Source: Faecalibacillus faecis (GTDB lineage Bacteria; Bacillota_I; Bacilli_A; Erysipelotrichales; Coprobacillaceae). From it: 64,000 nt of DNA. Both the position numbers and the translations under genes were made by a program. The stretch is taken from positions 1 through 64,000 of the forward strand of contig NZ_PYLP01000012.1 of assembly GCF_003024675.1 (NCBI RefSeq), written 5' to 3'. This document shows positions 53,700 to 61,869 of this stretch, piece after piece. Within the stretch, counting starts at the first letter, position 1, and every line of letters starts with the position of its first letter. The notes beneath the pieces are model-generated. The model was not told the origin of the DNA, ran no database searches, and saw only the letters and a list, made by a program, of their open reading frames with translations.

Positions 53700-54362
53700 A
53701 TGCTTAATGAAAAGATAATATATTATCGAAAGAAAAACATGCTTACTCAAGAAGAACTAGCCTATCAATTAAATGTTTCAAGACAAACAATTACAAAATG
53801 GGAAGCAGGGATTATTTATCCAAATGTTGAATATTTAATAAAACTTTCAAATCTTTTTGATGTTTCAATAGACTCTTTAGTTAAAGAAGATGATTGTTTA
53901 ACATTAGAAACTCATAAAATTGAAATAAGTGAACTTGCACACTTTCTTGTAAAAGCCAAAAAGGCAACGTATGCAAATAAAACAAATAAAATTAACTCTT
54001 CAAGAAAAGAATCCCATGATTATTCATATCAAGAAAATAATTATACTTATTTTGATTCTTTCTTTGGTGCGGAAAATTTTAGTGGACAAGAAATTGTTTA
54101 TAAAGATGAAAAACCATGTTGGTCTATGAATTACTATGGAAGGGTTATAGGGAAAAACTTTAATGGTGATTTTTTAAAAGAGGTTTTATTACAAGTTGAT
54201 GAAAAATCGCCTTATAGAGGACCTTTATTTTATCAAAAAGGAGAGTATCTTTATTTGTTGCGTGTACAAGGAAAAATTGATTTCTTTCGTGGTGTTGAAG
54301 AAATATATTATCAAACATATAAAGTTTATGAAGGATTTATACAAGGTGGAATTGTGAAATAA
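53700..54362 (+). CDS. XRE-family helix-turn-helix protein with DUF5680-type C-terminal domain
   Basis: The 220-residue protein starts MLNEKIIYYRKKNMLTQEEL, with an XRE domain (QLNVSRQTITKWEAGIIYPN, about 24-43). The C-terminal DUF5680-like domain (about 80-215) has ELAHFLVKAKKATYAN, YFDSFFGAENFSGQEIVY and YRGPLFYQKGEYLYLLRVQG. TAGGAGGTGATAACA precedes the ATG; the upstream GTG is inside this site. Proteins of this architecture are common in gut Firmicutes and their targets are unknown. Confidence 0.87.
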   Translation: MLNEKIIYYRKKNMLTQEELAYQLNVSRQTITKWEAGIIYPNVEYLIKLSNLFDVSIDSLVKEDDCLTLETHKIEISELAHFLVKAKKATYANKTNKINSSRKESHDYSYQENNYTYFDSFFGAENFSGQEIVYKDEKPCWSMNYYGRVIGKNFNGDFLKEVLLQVDEKSPYRGPLFYQKGEYLYLLRVQGKIDFFRGVEEIYYQTYKVYEGFIQGGIVK

Positions 54363-54465
54363 ATAATGACAAATATTTTAAATAAATTTTAATATACTCT
54401 TAATGAAGAATGATTATTTCTAAATAATGAATATGATACCATTAAATAGAAAAGAGAGTGTATAG

Positions 54466-54600
54466 ATGAAAAATTTAGAAAGTAAAAGTATTTTAAATGG
54501 AGAAAAGAATAATAAAAAACAAAGTGTTTTTGATAATTCTGAAGTAGTATTAAATATTTTGTATAGTACGTATAAAAAGAATCAACTTCATAAAAAATAA
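54466..54600 (+). CDS. 44-residue basic hypothetical protein
   Basis: The short frame begins MKNLESKSILNGEKNNKKQS and continues with a mildly amphipathic stretch and a KNQLHKK end. AAAGAGAGTG lies before the ATG at suitable spacing, and a terminator follows directly. A TATGAT box lies at about 54433-54438 but no convincing -35. Coding is plausible, not proven; no family recognised. Confidence 0.45.
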   Translation: MKNLESKSILNGEKNNKKQSVFDNSEVVLNILYSTYKKNQLHKK

Positions 54601-54632
54601 AAAGCTATCTTGTAAGAAAAAGATAGCTTTTT
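54599..54632. terminator. bidirectional terminator
   Basis: AAAGCTATCT (54601-54610) pairs with AGATAGCTTT (54621-54630), flanked by A- and T-runs, between convergent genes. Confidence 0.85.
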
Positions 54633-54636
54633 ATAT

Positions 54637-55533
54637 CTAAAAGAAACAATCAATTCCTTTATCTAAAAAGATTTGTTGGTAATCTTTTAAATCTTCTTCA
54701 TGATAAGCTTGATAAGTTTTTAAATTATATTCTTTATTTAATAAAGAATATTTTTTTTCACCAAATTGATGAAAAGGAAGAAGTTGTACTTTTTGAATAT
54801 TTGATGCTTTTAATAATTCACTTATCCCTTTGGCATCCTCTAAAGAATCATTAAAATCAGGAATAACAGGAATACGAGGTAAAACATTAAGTTGATGTTG
54901 AATAGCCCATTGAAGATTTTCCACAATTAAATCATTATAAACGCCTGTACCTCCAAAATGTTGAAGTCGATCATAATGTTTTACATCAAAAAGTAAAAGA
55001 TCAAATAAAGGCGCCAATTTTTGAAATATTTCTTTTTGAATATATCCCGTTGTTTCAATGGCAACATGTAAGTTCTTTTCTTTAAGAGCTAAAACAAGTT
55101 TTTCTAGAAATTCTGGTTGTGCCATTCCTTCACCACCAGAGATAGTCACTCCACCATTTGATTCTTCATAAAAATCAATATCTTGCATGCAGATATCCAC
55201 AATTTCTTGAATCTCTTTATAATCCCCTTCATGGCTTAAAGCCTTAGCTGGACAGTTGTTGACACATTGTAGACAGCCAATACATTTTTCATGATTGAAA
55301 ATCATGTGGTTATCTTTTTCTTGAATTGCTTGTTTTGGACAATCAAGTAAACATTTCTTACAATGAACACATTTTTCAAAGTCATAAAGTATTTGTAGTT
55401 TATGTAATTGGGATTCAGGATTAGAACACCATTTACATTTTAAAGGACAGCCTTTAAAGAAAACGGTCGTTCGAATACCAGGACCATCATGAATACTAAA
55501 CTTTTGTATATTAAATATTAATCCTTTTTCCAT
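54637..55533 (-). CDS. glycyl-radical enzyme activating enzyme (radical SAM)
   Basis: The 298-residue protein starts MEKGLIFNIQKFSIHDGPGI, with the radical SAM motif CPLKCKWC (about 32-39) and a ferredoxin-like insert with two more Cys sets, CVHCKKCLLDCPK and CIGCLQCVNNCP. This matches the larger PflC/PflE-type activases. It installs the glycyl radical on the enzyme encoded divergently. GAGGAGAAAGACT precedes the ATG at 55533; the longer frame to 55581 runs into operator DNA. Confidence 0.93.
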   Translation of the reverse strand: MEKGLIFNIQKFSIHDGPGIRTTVFFKGCPLKCKWCSNPESQLHKLQILYDFEKCVHCKKCLLDCPKQAIQEKDNHMIFNHEKCIGCLQCVNNCPAKALSHEGDYKEIQEIVDICMQDIDFYEESNGGVTISGGEGMAQPEFLEKLVLALKEKNLHVAIETTGYIQKEIFQKLAPLFDLLLFDVKHYDRLQHFGGTGVYNDLIVENLQWAIQHQLNVLPRIPVIPDFNDSLEDAKGISELLKASNIQKVQLLPFHQFGEKKYSLLNKEYNLKTYQAYHEEDLKDYQQIFLDKGIDCFF

Positions 55534-55573
55534 AGTCTTTCTCCTCGCTTTTATCCTAACATATCTTTTTATA

Positions 55574-55589
55574 AGTTTCAAATGAAACT
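55574..55589. promoter_or_regulatory. DeoR-type operator between activase and glycyl-radical enzyme
   Basis: AGTTTCA-AA-TGAAACT is a perfect 7-base-arm inverted repeat. On the minus strand its TTGAAA can serve as the -35 of the activase promoter (17-bp spacer to TAGGAT). The related site at 52807-52822 precedes the DeoR gene. Confidence 0.65.
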
Positions 55590-55615
55590 AAAATGTATTA
55601 TTTATGAAATTGTTA

Positions 55616-55643
55616 TTGATTTATTTTTTACTTGTTATATAAT
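55616..55643 (+). promoter_or_regulatory. promoter of the glycyl-radical enzyme operon
   Basis: TTGATT (55616-55621) and TATAAT (55638-55643), spacing 16 bp, about 27 bp downstream of the palindrome. Confidence 0.7.
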
Positions 55644-55696
55644 TTAGTTGCAAAAGAAAGAATAAAAACTTACGAATGAAAGTTGAGGAAAGAAAA

Positions 55697-58108
55697 ATGA
55701 AGAACAGTGAACACTTTGGTGAACTTACACCAAGAATGAATCATTTTAGAGAAGAAGTCTTAGATAAAAAGCCTTATATCTGTGCTAAAAGAGCGCTACT
55801 TGCGACAGAAGCTTATAAAGAACATTTAAATGAACCACCAATTATGAAAAGAGCATATATGTTAAAAAACATCTTAGAAAAGATGCCTATTTATATTGAA
55901 GAAGATACTTTGATTGTTGGGAATCAAGCTTCTTCAAATAGAGATGCTCCCATCTTTCCAGAGTATACGATGGAATTTGTGATGAATGAACTTGATTTAT
56001 TTGAAAAAAGAGATGGGGATGTTTTCTATATTACAGAAGAAACAAAAGAAGAATTAAGATCCATTGCTCCATTTTGGGAAAATAATAATTTAAGAAGTAA
56101 AGGAGGCGCTTTACTTCCAGATGAAGTGAGTGTTTATATGGAAACTGGTTTCTTTGGAATGGAAGGAAAACTTAATTCTGGAGATGCTCATTTAGCGGTT
56201 GATTATCAACAACTTTTACAAAAAGGTTTAAAAGGATATGAAGAGCGTGTTAAAGATTTAAAAGAAAGTCTTGATTTATGTATTCCTGAAAATATTGATA
56301 AATATCAATTTTATAAAGCTGTTTTAATTGTTATTGAAGCGGTTAAAACATTCGCGAATCGTTATAGTGAACTTGCTTTAGAACTTGCTAGAGGTGCTGA
56401 AGGAAAACGAAAGGAAGAATTAGAAGAAATTGCACGTGTTTGTAAGAAAGTTCCTTATGAAAAAGCAGAAACTTTCTATGAAGCGATTCAATCAACATGG
56501 TTTATTCAATTGATCCTACAAATTGAATCAAATGGACATTCTTTATCTTATGGACGTTTTGATCAATACATTTATCCTTATTATAAACATGATAAAGATC
56601 TTAATAATATAACAGAAGAACAAGCTGTTGAATTATTAGATAACTTATGGATCAAAACACTTACAATTAATAAAGTACGTTCACAAGCTCATACTTTTTC
56701 AAGTGCCGGAAGTCCAATGTATCAAAATGTAACTATTGGTGGACAAACACCTGATAAAAAAGATGCGGCAAATGAACTTTCTTATCTTGTTTTAAGATCA
56801 GTAGCGCAAACACGTTTACCTCAACCAAACTTAACGGTGCGTTATCACAAAAATATGCCAAAAGCATTTTTAGATGAAGCCATTGAAGTTATGAAACTTG
56901 GAACAGGAATGCCAGCTTTCAATAATGATGAAATCATTATTCCATCCTTTATTGAAAAAGGCGTTAAAGAAGAAGATGCGTATAATTATTCAGCTATTGG
57001 TTGTGTTGAAACAGCGGTTCCTGGTAAATGGGGCTATCGTTGTACTGGAATGTCTTATATGAACTTCCCACGTATTTTATTAATGGCAATGAATGATGGG
57101 GTAGATATGACGTCGGGGAAACGTTTCTTTGAAGGTAGTGGATACTTTAAAGATATGACATCTTATGATGAACTTTTTAAAGCCATTGAAAAAGGGATGC
57201 GCTATTTAACACGTATGTCGGTCATTGTGGAAAATGCCATTGACTTAGCCCTTGAAAGAGATGTACCAGATGTTTTATGTTCTGCCTTAACAGAAGATTG
57301 CATTGGTCGAGGAAAAACGATTAAAGAAGGTGGCGCTGTTTATGACTTTATTTCTGGATTACAAGTAGGAATTGCGAATATGGCAGATAGTCTTGTGGCT
57401 ATTAAAAAACTTGTCTTTGAAGAAAAGAAAATAACGCCTGAAGAATTATGGAATGCGATTTTAGATGATTATGCAAGTGAAGAAAGTCAAAGAATTCAAG
57501 AAATGTTGATTAATGATGTGCCAAAATATGGTAATGATATTGATGAAGTCGATCAATTAGTGGTTGATGTTTATAATGTTTATATTGATGAAATGAAAAA
57601 ATATCCAAATACACGTTATGGAAGAGGGCCAATTGGTGGGATTCGTTATGCTGGAACTTCAAGTATTTCGGCCAATGTCGGACAAGGTTATGGCACAATG
57701 GCTACACCTGATGGAAGAAAAGCACATACGCCTCTTGCTGAAGGTTGTTCACCTGCTCACGCCATGGATAAAAAAGGACCAACAGCTGTCTTTAAATCTG
57801 TTTCTAAATTACCAACACATGAAATTACAGGTGGTGTCTTATTAAATCAAAAGGTAACACCTCAATTATTATCAAAGGAAGAAAATAAAGAAAAAATAGA
57901 AATGTTGATTAAAACATTCTTCAATCGTTTAAAAGGATATCATGTTCAATATAATGTTGTTTCTAAAGAAACATTATTAGATGCTCAAGCACATCCTGAA
58001 AAACATAAAGATTTAATTGTTCGTGTTGCTGGATATTCTGCATTCTTTAATGTGTTATCAAAAGCAACACAAGATGATATTATTGGAAGAACTGAACAAA
58101 CATTATAG
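55697..58108 (+). CDS. glycyl-radical enzyme of the PflD/glycerol-dehydratase group
   Basis: The 803-residue enzyme has the thiyl-radical motif SAIGCVETAVPGKWG (about 434-448, Cys-Val-Glu) and the C-terminal glycyl-radical motif RVAGYSAFF (about 775-783). The CVE motif places it with the dehydratase/lyase types, not with pyruvate formate-lyase (which has adjacent cysteines). The neighbouring FSA-type aldolase and two-cluster activase match the Escherichia coli pflD/ybiW loci. From memory, those have been linked to 1,5-anhydroglucitol 6-phosphate cleavage. That substrate is inference here. The ATG at 55697 has GAGGAAAG ahead. Confidence 0.92.
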   Translation: MKNSEHFGELTPRMNHFREEVLDKKPYICAKRALLATEAYKEHLNEPPIMKRAYMLKNILEKMPIYIEEDTLIVGNQASSNRDAPIFPEYTMEFVMNELDLFEKRDGDVFYITEETKEELRSIAPFWENNNLRSKGGALLPDEVSVYMETGFFGMEGKLNSGDAHLAVDYQQLLQKGLKGYEERVKDLKESLDLCIPENIDKYQFYKAVLIVIEAVKTFANRYSELALELARGAEGKRKEELEEIARVCKKVPYEKAETFYEAIQSTWFIQLILQIESNGHSLSYGRFDQYIYPYYKHDKDLNNITEEQAVELLDNLWIKTLTINKVRSQAHTFSSAGSPMYQNVTIGGQTPDKKDAANELSYLVLRSVAQTRLPQPNLTVRYHKNMPKAFLDEAIEVMKLGTGMPAFNNDEIIIPSFIEKGVKEEDAYNYSAIGCVETAVPGKWGYRCTGMSYMNFPRILLMAMNDGVDMTSGKRFFEGSGYFKDMTSYDELFKAIEKGMRYLTRMSVIVENAIDLALERDVPDVLCSALTEDCIGRGKTIKEGGAVYDFISGLQVGIANMADSLVAIKKLVFEEKKITPEELWNAILDDYASEESQRIQEMLINDVPKYGNDIDEVDQLVVDVYNVYIDEMKKYPNTRYGRGPIGGIRYAGTSSISANVGQGYGTMATPDGRKAHTPLAEGCSPAHAMDKKGPTAVFKSVSKLPTHEITGGVLLNQKVTPQLLSKEENKEKIEMLIKTFFNRLKGYHVQYNVVSKETLLDAQAHPEKHKDLIVRVAGYSAFFNVLSKATQDDIIGRTEQTL

Positions 58109-58120
58109 GAGAAAAGAAAA

Positions 58121-58801
58121 ATGGAATTTATAATTGATACAGTAAATTTAGAAGATATAAAAGAAGCAGTAGAATATATGCCAATCGTAGGAGTAACAAG
58201 CAATCCTTCAATTGTAAAAAAAACAAGTCCAAAAGATTTCTTTAAACATATGAAAGAAGTAAGAGAAATCATTGGAAAAGAAAGAAGTCTTCATATTCAA
58301 GTGATTTCAAAAGAATGTGATGAAATCGTTAAAGAAGCTCATCGTATTCTAGAAGAAATCGATGATCAAGTCTATATCAAAGTACCTGTATCTTATGAAG
58401 GAGTTAAAGCTATTAAAAAACTAAAAGCAGAAGGAGTCCATGTCACAGCAACAGCTGTCTATGATTTAATGCAAGCCTATATGGCATTAGCGGCAGGGGC
58501 AGATTATATTGCACCTTATGTCAATAGAATAGGAAACCTAGGAAATGATCCAATGGAACTCATCAATGAACTCTCTAATAGAATCGTACAAGATGGATAT
58601 GATTGTAAGATATTAGCAGCAAGCTTTAAAGGAGTGCAACAAGTAAGAGATGCATTCAATTATGGAAGTCAAGCAATAACAGCACCCGTAGAAGTCTTAA
58701 AACAAATCTTTGCAAATCCAAGTATTGAAAAAGCAGTAAATGATTTCAATAGTGATTGGTATGATGTTTATGGAGAAGGTAAAGGTATTTGTGATTTATA
58801 A
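58121..58801 (+). CDS. fructose-6-phosphate aldolase / transaldolase-like protein (FSA/TalC type)
   Basis: The 226-residue protein is the short transaldolase type, starting MEFIIDTVNLEDIKEAVEYM, with GVTSNPSIV (about 24-32), the Schiff-base lysine in YIKVPV (about 87-92) and TATAVYDLMQAYMALAAGADYIAPY. FSA-type enzymes split fructose 6-phosphate or 1-deoxyfructose 6-phosphate to glyceraldehyde 3-phosphate plus dihydroxyacetone or hydroxyacetone. It starts 12 bases after the glycyl-radical enzyme gene and should use its product. Confidence 0.93.
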   Translation: MEFIIDTVNLEDIKEAVEYMPIVGVTSNPSIVKKTSPKDFFKHMKEVREIIGKERSLHIQVISKECDEIVKEAHRILEEIDDQVYIKVPVSYEGVKAIKKLKAEGVHVTATAVYDLMQAYMALAAGADYIAPYVNRIGNLGNDPMELINELSNRIVQDGYDCKILAASFKGVQQVRDAFNYGSQAITAPVEVLKQIFANPSIEKAVNDFNSDWYDVYGEGKGICDL

Positions 58802-58807
58802 TAAAAG

Positions 58808-58842
58808 AAATGCTCATGTTCATTTGAACAGAGCATTTTTTA
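58808..58842. terminator. bidirectional terminator after the aldolase gene
   Basis: AAATGCTC (58808-58815) with GAGCATTT (58831-58838), with an inner TGTTCA/TGAACA stem and flanking T-run. Confidence 0.82.
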
Positions 58843-59511
58843 ATATTCTTTTTTGTTTAAAAGTTTTAAACTAATATGATAAGAAATGATATTACAGATA
58901 AGTGTAAATAAACCAGTAGAAAGTGTTACAATCGATAAATGTTTTTCGATGAGTGCATCAATAATGGACTCTAAATCACAACCAATGAGTTTTGTTAGGA
59001 AATAAATAAGAGCAACACATACAAAAAGTCCACCAAAAACAATAACCATTGCAAGTTGACTCCTTTGAGCTTCGAAGTAGATTCCTACCGGAGTTACAAT
59101 TGCAATCACAAAATAAGAAAACATAAGAGTAAGAAAACATCCTTGAAGAAAATCACTATTTATAAAGTTAAAAGATTGTTGAATACGATAGTAACCTATA
59201 CTTGAAATACAAATTGCAAAGAATAGAAAGAGTAATCCTAATAAAATACCTAAGCTATATTTTTGTTTGAGATAATCTTCTTTTTTTATAGGCATTGTAA
59301 ATAAAGATGTAAAACCATGATTAATACTATCATAGCTAATTGTACTCATTAGAATAATACTTGGAAAAACACTGAAATAACCTAAAACAAAAGTAGGCTT
59401 TTTATAGAAATAAGAAGCGCCAAAACCAAATAAAACAAGAAAAAGAAAGAGTACTTTGCTTTCTTTGATATATGAAAAATCTTTAATAAATAGTCCTTTC
59501 ATTTTATTCAC
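58840..59511 (-). CDS. ABC-2 type permease
   Basis: The 223-residue membrane protein has six hydrophobic helices and no catalytic motif. The start codon overlaps the end of the ATPase gene by 8 bases, so the two form one exporter. Its layout (MFIM helices, TSLFTMPIKKEDYLKQK loop near 70) resembles the permeases of the YtrABCDEF/BcrAB-like systems. Substrate unknown. Confidence 0.85.
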   Translation of the reverse strand: MNKMKGLFIKDFSYIKESKVLFLFLVLFGFGASYFYKKPTFVLGYFSVFPSIILMSTISYDSINHGFTSLFTMPIKKEDYLKQKYSLGILLGLLFLFFAICISSIGYYRIQQSFNFINSDFLQGCFLTLMFSYFVIAIVTPVGIYFEAQRSQLAMVIVFGGLFVCVALIYFLTKLIGCDLESIIDALIEKHLSIVTLSTGLFTLICNIISYHISLKLLNKKEY

Positions 59512-60340
59512 CCCTTAACATCATAGAAAATAAAGTATCAAAATTATTTTTTTCAATAATAATTTCTGGATAATTTTCTTGATAGAATTGTTTTTGATTC
59601 GTTAGAACAGCATAACCATAATTCTCTTTTCTTGTTTTTATAAAATAACTAGGGTCTACTTGATCAAATTGTTTATCTGTTAATTTTAATAAACCATATT
59701 GATCTAATAAACAATCCGTTGTTTCATGAAATAGAAACTTACCACCATCAATCATATAAATATCATCACATAAACCTTCTAAATCAGAAGAAATATGAGA
59801 ACTAATTAACACTGAACGATTTTCATCTTCTTTCATAAACTCTCTAATTAAATCAATGATCTCTTCTCTGGCAAGAACATCTAAACCATTTGTTGGTTCA
59901 TCTAAAATAAGAAATGTTGCATGATGTGACAAAGCAATGAGAACATTAAGTTTTGCTTTCATACCTGTCGAGAATTCATTAATTTTTTTATCTAAAGGAA
60001 ATTGATATTGATTACATTTTTGTAGAAAGTAATCTAAATCAAAATCTTGGTAAGTATTTCTTAAAACATCTACCAAATCTTTCAATTTAAGATATTCACA
60101 TAAAGAAATATTAGCTAGTGTACAACCAATCTTATTTTTATCAACCTCTTTATAATCTTTATCTAAAAGTATAATATCACCAGAATCGATATGAATGAGA
60201 TTTAAGATAGCTTTAAAAAGTGTGGTTTTCCCTGAACCATTTTTCCCTATAATTCCAGTAATAGATCCTCGTTTTATCTCTAATGAACAATCTAAATGAA
60301 AATGTGAATACGATTTTTGAACATGATTAACTTTTAACAT
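59504..60340 (-). CDS. ABC transporter ATPase
   Basis: The 278-residue ATPase has a Walker A GKNGSGKTT (about 33-41), a modified signature FSTGMKAKLNVLIALS (about 128-143), Walker B FLILDEPTNGLD and an H-loop SSHIS. FSTGM in place of LSGGQ is usual for this YtrB-like group. It pairs with the ABC-2 permease and follows a YtrA-type regulator by one base. Confidence 0.93.
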   Translation of the reverse strand: MLKVNHVQKSYSHFHLDCSLEIKRGSITGIIGKNGSGKTTLFKAILNLIHIDSGDIILLDKDYKEVDKNKIGCTLANISLCEYLKLKDLVDVLRNTYQDFDLDYFLQKCNQYQFPLDKKINEFSTGMKAKLNVLIALSHHATFLILDEPTNGLDVLAREEIIDLIREFMKEDENRSVLISSHISSDLEGLCDDIYMIDGGKFLFHETTDCLLDQYGLLKLTDKQFDQVDPSYFIKTRKENYGYAVLTNQKQFYQENYPEIIIEKNNFDTLFSMMLRGE

Positions 60341-60341
60341 A

Positions 60342-60713
60342 TTACTCCTCCATTAATAGTTCTAGCATTTCTTTAATTTCTTCATAACTCACACCTGCTT
60401 GTTTTCCTTTTTGAATGGCTTTTTCTAAATAATTTTCAATTTCTTTACGTGTTTCTTCTAAAAGTGTTTCTTCGTTAACAGCAAGAATAAAAGTTCCTTT
60501 ACCATGAATTGTTTTAGTAAGACCTTCGTTTTCTAAAAAATCATAGGCTTTTTTTACAGTAAGAGCACTAATTTGTAATTCTTTAGCAAGACTTCTTACA
60601 GAAGGCAAAGCATCATTTTCTTTTAAAGTGTGGTTATTGATTTGTTTCTTTATCTGATCGACAATTTGTTCATAAATTGGAATCATAGATGAGTGATTAA
60701 TAATTATGCGCAT
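60342..60713 (-). CDS. GntR-family regulator, YtrA subfamily
   Basis: The 123-residue protein has a winged helix (about 10-75: IYEQIVDQIKKQINNHTLKE, LPSVRSLAKELQISALTVKK) and a short helical tail, the YtrA size and layout. YtrA proteins repress the ABC operon they belong to, and in Bacillus respond to cell-wall antibiotics. AGGAGGACGTAT precedes the ATG. The promoter carries repeated AACAGT words, its likely operators. Confidence 0.92.
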   Translation of the reverse strand: MRIIINHSSMIPIYEQIVDQIKKQINNHTLKENDALPSVRSLAKELQISALTVKKAYDFLENEGLTKTIHGKGTFILAVNEETLLEETRKEIENYLEKAIQKGKQAGVSYEEIKEMLELLMEE

Positions 60714-60734
60714 ATACGTCCTCCTTCATCTACA

Positions 60735-60773
60735 AACAGTATATAACAGTGTAAAACAGTTTGTCAACTGTTT
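60735..60773 (-). promoter_or_regulatory. YtrA-type promoter with phased repeats
   Basis: On the minus strand TTGACA (60762-60767) and TATACT (60738-60743), spacing 18 bp. AACAGT occurs at 60735, 60745 and 60755, exactly 10 bp apart. AAACAGT-TTGTCA-ACTGTTT (60754-60773) is a perfect inverted repeat covering the -35 box. Confidence 0.78.
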
Positions 60774-60836
60774 GGACAATCCAGCCAATGAAATAGTGAG
60801 AGAACAATGATAAAATAAGGCATAAGGAAGATGAAG

Positions 60837-61061
60837 ATGATGAGTAATCATGTTATTGGATATGGAATGAATGAGGTTGTAGAAACAGCAGTTACCATGT
60901 TTGAAAAATATGAAATAAGTGTAAATGCTTGCAAGAAAATTATTAATGCAGGTCTTGATAGTTCATGTAGATATGATGGGAATAAATATGAAACTATAGA
61001 ATATCTTTATGAAAATCATTTTGGAAATTGTCTAAAAAAAATTGAAAAAAAGGAAGATTAA
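60837..61061 (+). CDS. 74-residue hypothetical protein
   Basis: The small soluble protein begins MMSNHVIGYGMNEVVETAVT and has two Cys residues and a Lys-rich tail. AAGGAAG lies before this ATG; the ATG at 60831 directly abuts the site. The next small gene starts 3 bases after its stop. No family recognised. Confidence 0.6.
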   Translation: MMSNHVIGYGMNEVVETAVTMFEKYEISVNACKKIINAGLDSSCRYDGNKYETIEYLYENHFGNCLKKIEKKED

Positions 61062-61064
61062 GTT

Positions 61065-61235
61065 GTGCTTGGGCGTTTGGAAATTACTGGTGAAATTAGA
61101 GAAGCTATTGTAGCACCACAAATTTGTAAAGGTTGTTATAACAAGTTGTCTCAAAAATATGATATGGAAAAAGCAATCGTTCCTGACGATGAAAAGTATT
61201 TTTGGTGTTGTGGTAAATTTTATATTTTTTGTTGA
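61065..61235 (+). CDS. 56-residue Cys-containing hypothetical protein
   Basis: Starting at GTG, the product reads VLGRLEITGEIREAIVAPQI and then has CKGC, a charged stretch, and YFWCCGKFYIFC. The CxxC ... CC ... C arrangement could bind zinc. AAGGAAG lies about 8 bases ahead, within the end of the preceding gene, so coupling is likely. Stop is TGA. Not recognised; could be a decayed larger gene. Confidence 0.5.
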   Translation: MLGRLEITGEIREAIVAPQICKGCYNKLSQKYDMEKAIVPDDEKYFWCCGKFYIFC

Positions 61236-61282
61236 GATATTTTATTTAAAAGATAATAATAGTTGTAAAAGGAGTATTGAAT

Positions 61283-61840
61283 ATGACTGAAAAAGAAAAA
61301 ATGGTAGCAGGTTTATGGTATGATGCGAATAATGATCAAGAACTCATAGATCAAAGATTAGTTTGTCAGGATTTATGTTTTGCATTAAATCAATTAAAAC
61401 CAAGTGATGAAAAAAGAAATGAAATAATTGAAAAGATTTTAGGGTATTTTCCAGAGAATCTTGTTTTATTAAGTCCTTTTACAGCGGATTATGGAAAAAA
61501 TATAAAATTAGGAAAGAATGTTTTTGTAAACATTAATAACTATTTTATGGATGGGGCATCCATTGAAATAGGTGATCATGTTTTTATTGGTCCTTCTTGT
61601 GGGTTTTATACAGCGAATCATCCATTGAATTATACAAGAAGAAATCAAGGGCTAGAAAAAGCTTTATCAATTAAAGTGGGAAATAATTGTTGGTTTGGTG
61701 CCGATGTTTCTGTGATGCCAGGAGTTACCATTGGTGCGGGGTGTGTGATTGCAGCAGGAGCAGTGGTGACTAAAGATATGCCAAACAATAGCTTGATTGC
61801 AGGTGTTCCGGCAAAAGTCATTAAAACAATTGAACAATAA
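61283..61840 (+). CDS. maltose/galactoside O-acetyltransferase (LacA/NodL family)
   Basis: The 185-residue left-handed beta-helix acetyltransferase begins MTEKEKMVAGLWYDANNDQE. It has GKNVFVNINNYFMDGASIEIGDHVFIGP, the catalytic His in TANHPLNYTRRNQG, and GVTIGAGCVIAAGAVVTKDMP. It transfers acetyl from acetyl-CoA to a sugar hydroxyl. AAAGGAG precedes the ATG at 61283. The physiological sugar is not fixed by sequence. Confidence 0.93.
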   Translation: MTEKEKMVAGLWYDANNDQELIDQRLVCQDLCFALNQLKPSDEKRNEIIEKILGYFPENLVLLSPFTADYGKNIKLGKNVFVNINNYFMDGASIEIGDHVFIGPSCGFYTANHPLNYTRRNQGLEKALSIKVGNNCWFGADVSVMPGVTIGAGCVIAAGAVVTKDMPNNSLIAGVPAKVIKTIEQ

Positions 61841-61841
61841 A

Positions 61842-61864
61842 AATGACCTCCATTGGAGGTCATT
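61842..61864 (-). terminator. terminator of the hom-asd operon
   Basis: AATGACCTCC (61842-61851) pairs with GGAGGTCATT (61855-61864), a 10-bp stem; the T-run is on the minus-strand side. Confidence 0.85.
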
Positions 61865-61869
61865 GCCTT

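Noticed and set aside
60735-60773. CRISPR-like short repeats
   Set aside because: Repeat unit is only 6 bases with 4-base gaps inside a promoter; it is an operator cluster.
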